Positions 15,861 through 25,725 are shown, numbered from the stretch's first letter. The stretch is 64,000 bases of DNA from an uncultured Lachnospiraceae bacterium (GCA_910586615.1 CAJUJP010000012.1:1-64000), one strand, 5' to 3'. The notes: generated from the letters alone by a model not told the origin. Translations and numbers: made by a program.

Positions 15861-18332
15861 ATGAAGAGAGACATGGAGAAAAATACAGCGGGACAAACTG
15901 ACCAGCCAGGGGGTCTTGATGGAGACCGGATAAAGGATCAAAAGGATCATGGCGTAGATAAGGAGAAAGACCGGAAGGGATTTTACGTTTTCTATCAGGT
16001 TATCAACGGTCTGATCCGGATCCTGCTGGCCGGGATTTTGTTCTGCCTGTTTCTACACAGCATTTTCAGTACAAGTTTCATCGGGAAGATGACGGGTGAG
16101 GATGGTTCCGTGTATGAGCGGACACTGAATATCCCGGATGCGCCGTGGAAGCATTTTATTGTGCTGTTTCTTGTGCCGGCGGTCATGGCGCTGGTTATCA
16201 TATTGAGAGACGGGCTGCAGAAGAGGACGGCAAAAGAGCAGAGATTTCCTGTAATTTCCGGTTCCCGGATGTTTGACGGAGAGCGGGGAGAACGGAAGTT
16301 TCTGGGGATTTTGTGTCTGATCGTGGCATTTGCGGGCTGTATGTGGATCACGTCAACCCAGCTTGTACCCGGTTCTGATCCGGCCAAGGTCTATACCATT
16401 GCGATGCAGTGGCGGGAGCAGAACTTTTCGGCTTTTGCGGAGGGGGGATACCTGTTCCGCTATCCCTTCCAGTCGGGTATTGTGCTTTTTTACTATTTCT
16501 GGACATTTCTGTTTGGCATCAATAATTATGCCGGACTGCAGCTTGTGAACGTGGCGGCCCTTGTTCTGGTTTATTTCTTTCTGGCCAGGCTGGCAGGTTA
16601 TTTCTGGAAAGAAGACCGGAAAATCGGGCCTGCGGTCTATATCGGGCTGATGCTCTGGGTGCCGTTGTTTTTCTATATCACATATCTGTACGGTATTCTG
16701 GTGGGAATGGCCTGTGCTCTGGGTGCGGTTTATATGGCGGCGAAATATCTGGATACCAGGAAGTACCGCTATATGGTAATCGCCGCGCTGGCAATGGGGC
16801 TGGCTACGGTTCTGAAGATGAATTGTCTGATCTACGGAATTGCAATCGGCTGTTTCCTTTTCTATGACATAATCGTATCTCCGGTTAAGGAGAAGATGAA
16901 ATCCGGATTTTTTGTCCTGCTGCTTATCCTTGGTGTGGCGGGTTGCAACGGGGCAGCAAACCGGTATGTGGAGCAGATCACCGGATATGAGCCGGCGGGC
17001 GGCGAAGTGATGGTTTCCTGGGTTGTTATGGGATTGCAGGATACACCTCTCGGACCCGGCGGGTACAGCGGCTATATCGGTGATGTGTTTGCAAAGTATC
17101 ACTATGACGAGAAGCTGATCACGGAGGCTTCCATTGCGGACATCAAGAAGATTCTGATCAGAATGGCTGAGAATCCGCTGGATGTGGGGATTCCCTTCTT
17201 TGCAGCGAAAACGGCTTTTCAATGGAACGATCCTACGTTCATCGGCATGTATCTGAACGATAACAGGCAGTCGGCGGTTCTTATGCCGGATCTGGCGCAG
17301 AGTGTGATCGACGGCCGGGGAAGCGTGGTACTGTCGATGATTCTCAACTATATGCAGTCGCTGATCTGGTTTGGCGCGCTGTGCTGTGTACTCATGCGGC
17401 GAAGGAGCAGGAATCTATACGAATTGATGGGCGGCGTAATCTTCCTGGGCGGGTATTTTTTCCATTTTATGTGGGAATCCAGCAGTTCTTATACGATCCC
17501 GTATTTTGTGGTGATCATTCCTTATGCGGTAAAAGGACAGCTTGATCTGGCCCGGAGATTCAAAGGTTTTATCAGCAGACGGTTTAGAAGCCGGCAGCCG
17601 GCAGCGTGTATGGAGGTGGGTGCACCGGCAGGTGTGGAAGCCGTCGGAACCATAGAGGACGAAATACAGCAGATTCCCTGGGGCGCGAAGACACCTTCGG
17701 AAAAACGCCGCGCGATAACAGCGGCGGCCATGTTTGCGGCGCTGGCGGGTCTGGTCTGGGCTTTTACAGGGACGGGACTTTTTGAGAGGACCATCGGACT
17801 GGATGACGGACCGGAGGCGGTGCAGCAGTTTTACAGCGGCAGAAGTGCCGTGGAGCAGCTTTATAGCGGCAGCGGGAAGCAGGAGTCTGTTGACGGATAT
17901 TATCTGATCTCGCCGTATTCGGAGCCGGATTGTGTTCTGACGCAGGAAGGCGGCCTGGGAAGTGCAGTGGTAACGAAGCACCTGGGACAGGTTCTGGCAG
18001 ATAAAGGCGTGCCGGATGCTGCGGAAGACGGACTTACGCAGGAGATTCTTGTAAAGGTAAAAAACGGAACGGCCACGCTGAGATTCAGGAATACAGGCGA
18101 AGTTCTGGCGGTGTCTGAAGCGGACGGCAGTATTCCGGTGAGCTATATGGATGATTCCATGAATATGTTCTACAGCCGGGATGAGGGCATGAAGACCACG
18201 TGGAAGCTGCGTCCGGCAAAAGACGGGACATACTATATCTTATCGGGGGAAGAGGCGCTCACATGGCGGGACGGAGCCGTGGTGCTGGCGCCTCTGGAAG
18301 AGACGGATGCCCAGAAATGGAGACTAGAGTGA
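15861..18332 (+). CDS. GT39-like membrane glycosyltransferase with ricin-like C-terminus
   Basis: An 823-residue protein. A cytoplasmic N-tail (1-40) precedes about twelve helices. The first large loop has the GT-C pattern GSDPAKVYTIAMQW followed by GGYLFRYPFQSG, characteristic of family 39-type enzymes that use polyprenyl-phosphate sugars outside the membrane. After a cytoplasmic linker and a final helix near residue 635, about 170 residues form a soluble domain ending in AQKWRLE, the Q-x-W signature of ricin-type beta-trefoil lectins, with an earlier ILVKVKNGTATLRF strand. The lectin-like part probably holds the acceptor glycan. The ATG at 15861 has AAGGG upstream; an ATG at 15831 is less likely. 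It overlaps the next gene by four bases. Confidence 0.75.
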   Translation: MKRDMEKNTAGQTDQPGGLDGDRIKDQKDHGVDKEKDRKGFYVFYQVINGLIRILLAGILFCLFLHSIFSTSFIGKMTGEDGSVYERTLNIPDAPWKHFIVLFLVPAVMALVIILRDGLQKRTAKEQRFPVISGSRMFDGERGERKFLGILCLIVAFAGCMWITSTQLVPGSDPAKVYTIAMQWREQNFSAFAEGGYLFRYPFQSGIVLFYYFWTFLFGINNYAGLQLVNVAALVLVYFFLARLAGYFWKEDRKIGPAVYIGLMLWVPLFFYITYLYGILVGMACALGAVYMAAKYLDTRKYRYMVIAALAMGLATVLKMNCLIYGIAIGCFLFYDIIVSPVKEKMKSGFFVLLLILGVAGCNGAANRYVEQITGYEPAGGEVMVSWVVMGLQDTPLGPGGYSGYIGDVFAKYHYDEKLITEASIADIKKILIRMAENPLDVGIPFFAAKTAFQWNDPTFIGMYLNDNRQSAVLMPDLAQSVIDGRGSVVLSMILNYMQSLIWFGALCCVLMRRRSRNLYELMGGVIFLGGYFFHFMWESSSSYTIPYFVVIIPYAVKGQLDLARRFKGFISRRFRSRQPAACMEVGAPAGVEAVGTIEDEIQQIPWGAKTPSEKRRAITAAAMFAALAGLVWAFTGTGLFERTIGLDDGPEAVQQFYSGRSAVEQLYSGSGKQESVDGYYLISPYSEPDCVLTQEGGLGSAVVTKHLGQVLADKGVPDAAEDGLTQEILVKVKNGTATLRFRNTGEVLAVSEADGSIPVSYMDDSMNMFYSRDEGMKTTWKLRPAKDGTYYILSGEEALTWRDGAVVLAPLEETDAQKWRLE

Positions 18333-20680
18333 ACAAATCAGCGGCCGCGGAGCGGCATGTATGGAACAGAATAGATCCGGCGCAGGGGATTCTGGCGGTT
18401 TTTCTTGTGGTGCTGCTTTTGTCGCTTGCAAGGTATGCTGCAAACGGTGAACCGCGCATTGTGTCCAGCGATGAAAGTGGGGCGGAGTCTGGGGAAACGG
18501 GTGTTTCCATGCCTCTTTATGACGGGCTGGCGCTGTCCTGGCCGCTCACCATCACCCCGGATATGAACTGGCGGGACGGGCATTATGCTGTGAAATTTTC
18601 CCGGATTGCTGAAAAATGTGATGGCTTTCTGCAGATTAAGCTGGAACAGGATGATTTTCGGGATGAAGTTACGGTGAATGTCTGCGAGATCAGGCCGGGT
18701 GAATTTTATCCGCTGCCTCTTGAGATGAAAGCCCTGGAGAGTGGACAGGCGTTCATCACTGTGGCCACGGAAGGCGTTGCGGAAGGGGAAGTGGAACTGG
18801 CCTGCGGCATGGATTATTATGGCTTTGGTGAAATGTCTACAACAGACGGAAAAAGCCTTGGATATACACCGGTACAGCAATATTACTGGCACATTACGGA
18901 CATGGAATACAGGGTGCGCATTGCCTGTTATCTGCTGGCGGTTCTGGGGTGTATCGGCCTGTTTATATTGACAGCTTCGGGAACAGCAGATGAGGGCAGA
19001 GGAAGATGCCTGGCGGTCTTTGGTGTTTTGACGGCGACATTTCTTGCGATGTTTTATGTTTATGACAGTTCAATTCTGCTAGAGCCTACTTATGCGGAAG
19101 CGGTATCCAATTTCATGAAATATGCCAGAGAGGAGAGTCTGGTATCTAATCTGCTGATTGCGGATGCGGGATATCTTCCTCTGTTTCCCAGACTGATTAC
19201 GCTTTTCTTCATCAAGGTTCTGCGGCTTCCGGCGGCAGACGCTCTGTATGCGATGCAGTTTACGGGCTGTCTGGCGTGCTGTATGATCTGGGCCTTTTTT
19301 GTATTGTATCCGTTTAAGGGACTCCTGCGGCTTCCCTACAGGATTTTGTTCTGTTTTATGGTGATGGCAGCCTGTTTTCATGCGGAGACGCTGTTTTTTA
19401 CAAATTTTGTCTATTGGGGCATTCTGTTGATTCTGCTGTTTCTGATTTCGGATCTGACGAAATGGAGCCGGATCGGATATTGGGGGATTACGGCTGTGTG
19501 TGTGCTGATCTGTCTGTCAAAAGGGGCGTATGTGATCATGCTGCCTTTTATGGCTCTTTATCTGCTTCTTTTCTGGCGCGGGCTTTCGAAGAGGGGAAGG
19601 ATTTACGGGTTTGTCATAATGGGTGCGGCTCTGCTGCAGATGCTGTATTCCTTTGGCGGCAGCGGTGACGGCGGAAGCTGGATCAGCTCCGGCGGCGGTG
19701 CCGGACAGGCTTCTTTCTGGCTGAAACTGGTCTGCCGGGTGTGCATGGACGGGGCCTCTTATCTGGTATTGTTTCTTGGGCGCTACGGGGAACGGATTGG
19801 CGGCCTGCTTCCTTTTCTGGCTGTATCGGTATGTATTCTGGCGGCAGCAGGGCTGATTCGGAAGATTATTCTGCCTGTTTTGCATAAGGAAGCCGTGGAG
19901 AAAGGATGGAGAGCATTGTATGCGCTGCTGCTGTTTGTCTTTGCCTCATCGGCTTTTTACCGGATTACGGTGAAAGAAGTGCCGGCCGGGTGGAGCCGCG
20001 TGCTGGGGATGTCCTATACGGCGCCAGGTGATAAATACGAGATTTTCTGCGCGGTGGCGGCATTCCTGATCTGGATCGTTGTGCTGTCCATGGTCAGGCG
20101 TGAAACCATACAGACCGTGGCTGTCGCAGTTTTTGCGCTGTTAATGTTCTGCTGTATGCCCAGACTGCAGCTGAAGGGATTTGGCGGAACAGAAATATCA
20201 GACGGCCGGATCTATGCAAGTGACATCAGTGCAGGCTGGCAGCAGTCCAGGCAGTTGATCGACGGCAGTTCGTTTTTCGTTCCGGTGCGGGAGGAATTCT
20301 GGTGCTACAGCAGGAATGCAACAGTCTATCAGCTTGGGGAAGAGCGGTATTATGAAGAATCGGCGGGCTTTAATCTGGGTGACATGGATGAAAGGTACCG
20401 CAGTGCGTTTACGCTGGATGAAGATATGCCTGCCGACAATGTGATAGAGGTCTGGATCCGCAGGCCGGATCGGATCGCGGTGTCACCCTGTAAAGCGGTT
20501 CTGCTGGACGAAGAGGACAATGTCCTGCAGGAAGCGGTGCAGTTTACTTCGGAGCGCAACGGCATGACAGGATTCTTTTTCCCGGAACCTGTAAACGGGA
20601 TGAAGACGGTCCGGTTTATGGATGAAACGGGCCGGCCGGTCTATTTTAAGGATTATATCTGCTGGGTCAGTGCGTGGTAG
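18329..20680 (+). CDS. Polytopic GT-C-type membrane protein
   Basis: A 783-residue protein with one helix near the N-terminus, an extracytoplasmic beta-rich domain (about residues 50-225), around eleven further helices and a C-terminal soluble domain of about 165 residues. The loop LLEPTYAEAVSNFMKYA, just after the second helical segment, is placed like the acidic loop of GT-C enzymes. The GTG at 18329 is chosen because GGAG lies six bases upstream and it overlaps the preceding stop as GTGA; an in-frame ATG at 18317 lacks a ribosome binding site. Coupled translation with the GT39-like gene suggests they work on the same glycan. Specific activity unknown. Confidence 0.6.
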   Translation: MNKSAAAERHVWNRIDPAQGILAVFLVVLLLSLARYAANGEPRIVSSDESGAESGETGVSMPLYDGLALSWPLTITPDMNWRDGHYAVKFSRIAEKCDGFLQIKLEQDDFRDEVTVNVCEIRPGEFYPLPLEMKALESGQAFITVATEGVAEGEVELACGMDYYGFGEMSTTDGKSLGYTPVQQYYWHITDMEYRVRIACYLLAVLGCIGLFILTASGTADEGRGRCLAVFGVLTATFLAMFYVYDSSILLEPTYAEAVSNFMKYAREESLVSNLLIADAGYLPLFPRLITLFFIKVLRLPAADALYAMQFTGCLACCMIWAFFVLYPFKGLLRLPYRILFCFMVMAACFHAETLFFTNFVYWGILLILLFLISDLTKWSRIGYWGITAVCVLICLSKGAYVIMLPFMALYLLLFWRGLSKRGRIYGFVIMGAALLQMLYSFGGSGDGGSWISSGGGAGQASFWLKLVCRVCMDGASYLVLFLGRYGERIGGLLPFLAVSVCILAAAGLIRKIILPVLHKEAVEKGWRALYALLLFVFASSAFYRITVKEVPAGWSRVLGMSYTAPGDKYEIFCAVAAFLIWIVVLSMVRRETIQTVAVAVFALLMFCCMPRLQLKGFGGTEISDGRIYASDISAGWQQSRQLIDGSSFFVPVREEFWCYSRNATVYQLGEERYYEESAGFNLGDMDERYRSAFTLDEDMPADNVIEVWIRRPDRIAVSPCKAVLLDEEDNVLQEAVQFTSERNGMTGFFFPEPVNGMKTVRFMDETGRPVYFKDYICWVSAW

Positions 20681-20788
20681 ATCGGCACACAGAGCGGCGC
20701 AGGTGGACAACCTGCCGGATTTGCTGTAAACTGTGTACAGCATATACAGTTGGAAAAAAGTACTTTTGAAGGGAGCATTTCAAAAAGA

Positions 20789-21934
20789 ATGATACAGATC
20801 ATCGGTTTGTTGCTCTGGCTTGTGGCCGTTCCGTTCGGCATCGGCCTGATCCCGGCCAGTTTCATATCAGAAGATAAAAGAAATCCCGGTTTTGTAATGC
20901 TGGCGGGATATTTTGTCATGTGGGCGCTTTTTGAGGTGGCGGCGATCCCGGCGGTACTGTTTGTAAAATACAACAATTTCCGGCCGGCATCTGTCTGCTT
21001 TATGGCGCTGTCCCTTCTGTGCGCCGCAGCGGGTGTGCTGCTTATGTACCGCAATCGGAAGGCGGGGAGTGGTATAAAACAAAGCGGATTCTGTCCGGTC
21101 AGGCTGTTTCGGCAAATGGGATGGGCAGAACGGATTGAATGGCTGTTGTTTCTGCTTCTTCTTGGGTTCCAGTTGTATCGGGCGGCGGCCTATGCTTCTT
21201 TTGACGGAGATGACGCATACTATGTGGTGGAATCGCTGATCGCCCAGCAGGCGGACGTGATGTACCGTATCCTGCCTTACACGGGGCGTCCTACGGACCT
21301 GGACGTGCGCCATGCGCTGGCGGTGTTTCCGATGTGGATCGCTTTTGTGGCAGTTAAGAGCCATATACATGCCACAATCGTGTCACATACGATTATGCCC
21401 CTTGTGCTGATTCCACTCGGCTATCTTGTGTATTATGAGATTGGAAGAACACTGTTTTGCCGGGATGCGATCGACAAGGATGGGGTGTCCAGGGAGAGCG
21501 GCATTACCCGGACACGGGAGAATCTGCCGGTTTTCATGATTCTGATGGCGTTATTCCAGATCTTCGGCAATGTATCAATTTATACAAACGAGACTTTTTT
21601 CCTGACAAGGACGTGGCAGGGCAAAGCAGTGGCGGGGAGTCTGGTGATTCCGGCTCTTTTGTGGTTTTTTTTACTGCTTTATGAAGGCGGGAAAAAGGAA
21701 CGTGGAAAAGAAGCAGGATTGTGGTTTGTTTTTGTATGTATTAACATGACTGCGGGGATCTGCAGTTCCATTGCCGTGTTTCTTGTTTCGATCCTGACGG
21801 CGGTGACGGCTCTGTGCCTTGCTTTTACGAGGCGTGATCTCAGAGTGATCCTGCAGATGGGGGCAGCGTGCATTCCGAATGTGATCTATATCGCGATCTA
21901 TCTTGTGGTCGCATACGGTTATTTGTTGAAGTGA
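20789..21934 (+). CDS. DUF6077-like membrane protein, N-terminal part (split gene)
   Basis: 381 residues with about nine hydrophobic helices. The motif FDGDDAYYVVESLIAQQ lies in the first large outer loop and resembles the catalytic acidic loop of GT-C glycosyltransferases; it matches the DUF6077 character. The reading ends at TGA (21932-21934). The same frame then continues through four codons into the 21947 gene, so the two look like halves of one protein of about 640 residues. The start is uncertain: a TTG at 20750 opens the frame without a ribosome binding site, and the ATG at 20789 follows GGGAG by 13 bases. Confidence 0.65.
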   Translation: MIQIIGLLLWLVAVPFGIGLIPASFISEDKRNPGFVMLAGYFVMWALFEVAAIPAVLFVKYNNFRPASVCFMALSLLCAAAGVLLMYRNRKAGSGIKQSGFCPVRLFRQMGWAERIEWLLFLLLLGFQLYRAAAYASFDGDDAYYVVESLIAQQADVMYRILPYTGRPTDLDVRHALAVFPMWIAFVAVKSHIHATIVSHTIMPLVLIPLGYLVYYEIGRTLFCRDAIDKDGVSRESGITRTRENLPVFMILMALFQIFGNVSIYTNETFFLTRTWQGKAVAGSLVIPALLWFFLLLYEGGKKERGKEAGLWFVFVCINMTAGICSSIAVFLVSILTAVTALCLAFTRRDLRVILQMGAACIPNVIYIAIYLVVAYGYLLK

Positions 21935-21946
21935 CAGGAGAGGCCT

Positions 21947-22717
21947 ATGTGGGGAATCTTTTTAGAGAGTGTGGTAGTCTTTAAGAATTATATGGGCTTT
22001 CATGAAGGCGGTTATCTGGCGGGGATCTATCTTTTTGCGCTGCTGTATCTTTGGCTGACGGAAAAAGATAAAAGCAGGCGGGCGGTCTTTGTCTATGCGC
22101 CCACGCTTCTGCTGGCGATGTTTTTCTGTCCGCTGTTCCGTAAGGTGTTCGTGCGTGTGATGGGGGATTCGGAGACTTATTACCGGCTGCTCTGGCTTTT
22201 GCAGATGAGTCTGGTCAGTGCTTATGGTATCTTAAAGCTTTGCGGCAGATACCGCAGGATCGGTCTTGCAGTGATGTGTGCCGCCATTGCGGCCTGTGGC
22301 AGCTATGTCTATGACAGCCCGTATATTTCGAAAGCGGAAAATGCCTGGCATCTGCCTCAGGAGGCGGTGGATGTGGCAAAGCTGATAGAGCCGGAGAAAG
22401 GGCGGGTCACGGCGCTTGTGCCTGCGGATCTGATCTACTATATACGGCAGTACAGCACCAACATCGAGCTGCCTTACGGAAGAGAAATGCTGATTGCCAG
22501 ATGGGACTATCATCATGCCATGTATGAGGCTATGGAAAAGGCTGAAATCATCGACACGGAGGAGTTTGTGCGGCTGGCACGGGAATATCCCTGTCATTAT
22601 GTGGTGCTGGAAAGAGACCGGCAGATAGAAGAACCGCTTACGGAGTATGGATATGAACTGTATGCTGAGGTGGGAGAATATCTGATTTATCAGGACCGGG
22701 AGACGGAAACGCCGTAA
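21947..22717 (+). CDS. DUF6077-like membrane protein, C-terminal part (split gene)
   Basis: 256 residues with about five hydrophobic helices and then a soluble region (about 135-256). It lies in the same reading frame as the preceding gene, separated only by TGA and four codons (CAG GAG AGG CCT). AGGAGAGG just before this ATG could allow independent translation, so both a disrupted single gene and a genuine two-subunit arrangement are possible. The C-terminal soluble region with YVVLERDRQIEEPL resembles the ends of full-length proteins of this kind. No catalytic residues are visible in this half alone. Confidence 0.6.
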   Translation: MWGIFLESVVVFKNYMGFHEGGYLAGIYLFALLYLWLTEKDKSRRAVFVYAPTLLLAMFFCPLFRKVFVRVMGDSETYYRLLWLLQMSLVSAYGILKLCGRYRRIGLAVMCAAIAACGSYVYDSPYISKAENAWHLPQEAVDVAKLIEPEKGRVTALVPADLIYYIRQYSTNIELPYGREMLIARWDYHHAMYEAMEKAEIIDTEEFVRLAREYPCHYVVLERDRQIEEPLTEYGYELYAEVGEYLIYQDRETETP

Positions 22718-22747
22718 GGATAAACCGGACAAGGACGGAGCAAAGCG

Positions 22748-24235
22748 ATGCTGTTTAATTCATATATTTTTATATTTCTGTTTTTTCCCATATGCCTGAT
22801 CGGCTACTACAGCCTGCTGCGTGCACGGCAGGTCAGGGCGGCGAAGGTTTTTCTGATCGGAATGTCCTTCTGGTTTTACGGATATTTTAACCTGTCCTAT
22901 CTGCTGATCATGGTGTGCAGTATCGGGGGAAACTATATTTTTCACCGGATGTTGTCCCGCAGGCCGGATAAGAGGCTGATGGTTCTGGCTGTGGCGGCCA
23001 ATCTGGGCGTGCTTTTTTACTTCAAATATGTTGATTTTTTCCTGTCGGCGGTCAACGGAGCTTTCGGCATGTCTTTTGCGCTGCGGGGGATTCTGTTACC
23101 TCTGGGCATCAGCTTTTTCACATTCCAGCAGATTTCCTTTGTGGTGGATACTTACAGCGGGGAAGTAAAGGACTGCCCCCTGATTGATTATGCGCTGTTT
23201 GTGGCCTTTTTTCCCCAGTTGATTGCAGGCCCCATCGTGAGCCACGATGAGATGCTGCCACAGCTCCGGCAGATGGGCGGCAAGGCTGTGGACTGGGAGC
23301 AGATCGCCCGGGGACTGGCCCTGTTCATTCTGGGAATGACAAAAAAGGTACTGCTGGCGGATACTTTCGGCGCGGCGGTGGATTACGGTTATGGCAGCAT
23401 TGCGCTGCTGGGACGACTGGATGTGCTGCTTGTGCAGGTGTTTTATCTGCTGCAGATCTATTTTGATTTCAGCGGCTACTGTGATATGGCGCGGGGAATC
23501 GGCTGGATGCTCGGCATGGAGATCACGGTTAATTTTGATTCTCCATACAAGGCGGTGAATATTGCCGAGTTTTGGAGAAGATGGCATATGACGCTGAACC
23601 GTTTTTTTACCAGATATGTATATATTCCTCTGGGCGGCAACCGTAAAGGGCAGGTCAGGATGTATGGCAATCTGATGATGGTATTTCTGCTCAGCGGTCT
23701 GTGGCACGGTGCGGGCTGGACGTATCTGGTCTGGGGAATGCTGCATGGGATTCTTTATGTGCTGACCAGATGGTGGCTGAAAAACGTGAAGCCGCGGTTT
23801 GTGAAGAAAAGCAGTCCAAATCCGGTTATGACATGGGTGTCACGTGTGGCGCTGTTTTTGTTCCTGGGGCTGGCGTTGATCTATTTCCGGTCAGAGAGTA
23901 TCGGACAGGCACATCAAATGTTCGGGGCGCTTTTTCATGGCCCCTTGCAGAACGTGACACAGGTGTCATCTGATTTGGCGGCGTGTTTTCAACTGGATGA
24001 ATTCTGGTATGTTTTGAAAGTGCTCCGGCTGGATGGAATGAAATACAGCAGGCATATTCTGATGTGGCTGATCCTGGTGACGGGCATCTATCTGACGATG
24101 ATCGGTCCCAATGCGGTCCAGCGGGTGGAGAAGATGAAGTGCAGAATCGGTTCGGTGGCAGTGTTTGCAGTGCTGGCGGTGTGGTGCGTGCTTACTTTTT
24201 CCGGGGTCAGTATTTTTCTGTATTACAACTTCTGA
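22748..24235 (+). CDS. MBOAT family O-acyltransferase (AlgI/DltB-like)
   Basis: A 495-residue membrane enzyme with about eleven helices. The family signatures are intact: SFFTFQQISFVVD, FFPQLIAGPI, the FWRRWHMTLNRFF block with its conserved histidine, YVYIPLGGNRKG, and the catalytic histidine H320 in GLWHGAGW. Such proteins move acyl groups, usually acetate or D-alanine, across the membrane onto cell-wall polymers, typically with a DltD- or AlgJ-like partner. A suitable partner is encoded next at 24553. The ATG is preceded by AAGGACGGAG. A minisatellite fills the gap to the partner gene. Confidence 0.92.
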   Translation: MLFNSYIFIFLFFPICLIGYYSLLRARQVRAAKVFLIGMSFWFYGYFNLSYLLIMVCSIGGNYIFHRMLSRRPDKRLMVLAVAANLGVLFYFKYVDFFLSAVNGAFGMSFALRGILLPLGISFFTFQQISFVVDTYSGEVKDCPLIDYALFVAFFPQLIAGPIVSHDEMLPQLRQMGGKAVDWEQIARGLALFILGMTKKVLLADTFGAAVDYGYGSIALLGRLDVLLVQVFYLLQIYFDFSGYCDMARGIGWMLGMEITVNFDSPYKAVNIAEFWRRWHMTLNRFFTRYVYIPLGGNRKGQVRMYGNLMMVFLLSGLWHGAGWTYLVWGMLHGILYVLTRWWLKNVKPRFVKKSSPNPVMTWVSRVALFLFLGLALIYFRSESIGQAHQMFGALFHGPLQNVTQVSSDLAACFQLDEFWYVLKVLRLDGMKYSRHILMWLILVTGIYLTMIGPNAVQRVEKMKCRIGSVAVFAVLAVWCVLTFSGVSIFLYYNF

Positions 24236-24271
24236 CATGTGTGTCATGAGCGTGCGGGCAGAAAGAAAGTA

Positions 24272-24470
24272 CAGGACATGCGGGTGATGACTGCGCCGGC
24301 AGAGAGCGGGAGAAGCGAATGATGACTGCACCGGCAGAAAGAGCAGGACATGCGGGCGATGACTGCACCGGCAGAAAGAGCAGGACCATGCGGGCGATGA
24401 CTGCGCCGGCAGAAAGAGCAGGACATGCGGGAGATGACTGCACCGGCAGAAAAGGCAGGATATGCAGACC
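24272..24470. repeat. Minisatellite, about five units of 37 bp
   Basis: The unit runs CAGGACATGCGGGCGATGAC, then TGCACCGGCAGAAAGAG, with units of 37-38 bp and mostly single-base differences. Because 37 is not a multiple of three, a protein reading would change frame in each copy, so this is not a coding repeat. It occupies most of the 317-bp gap 24236-24552 between the MBOAT gene and its partner. The remaining bases hold nothing recognisable apart from weak A/T-rich sequence before the next ATG. Confidence 0.85.
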
Positions 24471-24552
24471 ATACCTGTGATTACAGTATGATTAGATGAA
24501 ATTGTAACGCAGAGAAATGAGGATATAGAATCGTGAGGATACAGATATAGTT

Positions 24553-25608
24553 ATGAACAGATTTAAGAAGTGGATTATATCCACTATTGTGACCATCTTC
24601 ATCATGTTTTTTCTGGCAGCGGCGCTGGTAATCTGGGTGGATCCCTTTTTTCAGTATCATGAGCCGCTGGACAACTTTCCCTATCTGGTGGACAATCAGC
24701 TCAGCCAGAATCCCGGCATGGCAAAGCACATGGAGTATGACAGTGTGATTCTGGGATCGTCCATGACGGTGAATTTCAACACCCGCTGGTTTGACGAACT
24801 TCTCGGGCTGAAAACGTTGAAACTGAATTACAGCGGCGCCTATCCCAAAGATCAGGCGAATATCATGGATCTTGTTTTTGACAGCGGCCATGACGTGAAG
24901 GCGGTTTTTCTGGGGATTGACGTGACGACCTGTACCGGCGGCGTGGATGAGACGAAATATCCTGTTCCGGAATATCTGTATGACGATAATTACTGGAATG
25001 ACGTGGAGTATCTTTTTAATAAGGACGTGATCCTGAATTACATCCTGCGGCCCATGGCAGACCCGGATAAGACAGATCTGGCTACCGTGTATGAAAGCTG
25101 GTGGACGGATGAATATTACAACATTCAGTGGGTGATGCACAACTATGAGCCGCCGGAACCGGTGGAAACAGAGATGCCGGCGGATGCTTTTCTTGAGAGC
25201 ACGGCCCGGAATCTGGAAACAAACATCTGCCCGTACATCGAGCAGAATCCTGATACGGTGTTCTATGTGTTTTTTCCGCCTTACAGCATTCTTTACTGGA
25301 ATGATGTGATGCAGGAGAATCATCTTGAGGCGACTATGGCCCAGTATGCATACATTGCGGAGACGCTGTTCGCTTATGACAATGTGAGGATTTTTTATTT
25401 TCCGAACAGGGAAGAGATCGTGACAGATCTGAATAATTATGCGGATTACACTCATTATCACAAGGATATCAACTATTATATGGCAGAGTGCTTCGCGGAG
25501 GGGACATGCGAGGTGGAAAATACGGAGGAAATGGCGGCGGAGATCGAAGAAATGCGTGCTGTGATCGGGCGGTTTGACTTTGAAGCGTTATTTTCGGTGG
25601 AATATTGA
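24553..25608 (+). CDS. DltD-like SGNH-fold protein, probable acyltransfer partner of MBOAT
   Basis: A 351-residue protein anchored by one N-terminal helix (about residues 8-30), with the rest outside. It begins WVDPFFQYHEP, followed by the nucleophile motif ILGSSMT (S69/S70), as in DltD-type proteins where GSS replaces GDS. The C-terminal YADYTHYHKD supplies the Asp/His pair. An SYSGAYPKD-like segment (NYSGAYPKD) lies between. DltD and its relatives finish transfer of the acyl group onto the polymer after the MBOAT channel. Position directly after the MBOAT gene strongly supports that pairing. Polymer and acyl group are unknown. Confidence 0.75.
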   Translation: MNRFKKWIISTIVTIFIMFFLAAALVIWVDPFFQYHEPLDNFPYLVDNQLSQNPGMAKHMEYDSVILGSSMTVNFNTRWFDELLGLKTLKLNYSGAYPKDQANIMDLVFDSGHDVKAVFLGIDVTTCTGGVDETKYPVPEYLYDDNYWNDVEYLFNKDVILNYILRPMADPDKTDLATVYESWWTDEYYNIQWVMHNYEPPEPVETEMPADAFLESTARNLETNICPYIEQNPDTVFYVFFPPYSILYWNDVMQENHLEATMAQYAYIAETLFAYDNVRIFYFPNREEIVTDLNNYADYTHYHKDINYYMAECFAEGTCEVENTEEMAAEIEEMRAVIGRFDFEALFSVEY

Positions 25609-25725
25609 GTCTGGAGACCTTGCGAAAGACAGGGAAGGTATGAAATGCGGCAGCTATTGTCCATGGGGCAGATCCGTTCTGCTGCATGGGAAAAATAAGT
25701 ATCATGGCGTGAAATAGACAAAAAC

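Noticed and set aside
24207..24443. Repetitive minus-strand protein rich in LPVQSSPACPALSAGAV
   Set aside because: It is produced by the 37-bp minisatellite. The unit is not a multiple of three, so each copy is read in a different frame and no stable protein repeat is possible.
24272..24470. Possible CRISPR array
   Set aside because: The repeats are directly adjacent with no unique spacers and no cas genes are present.
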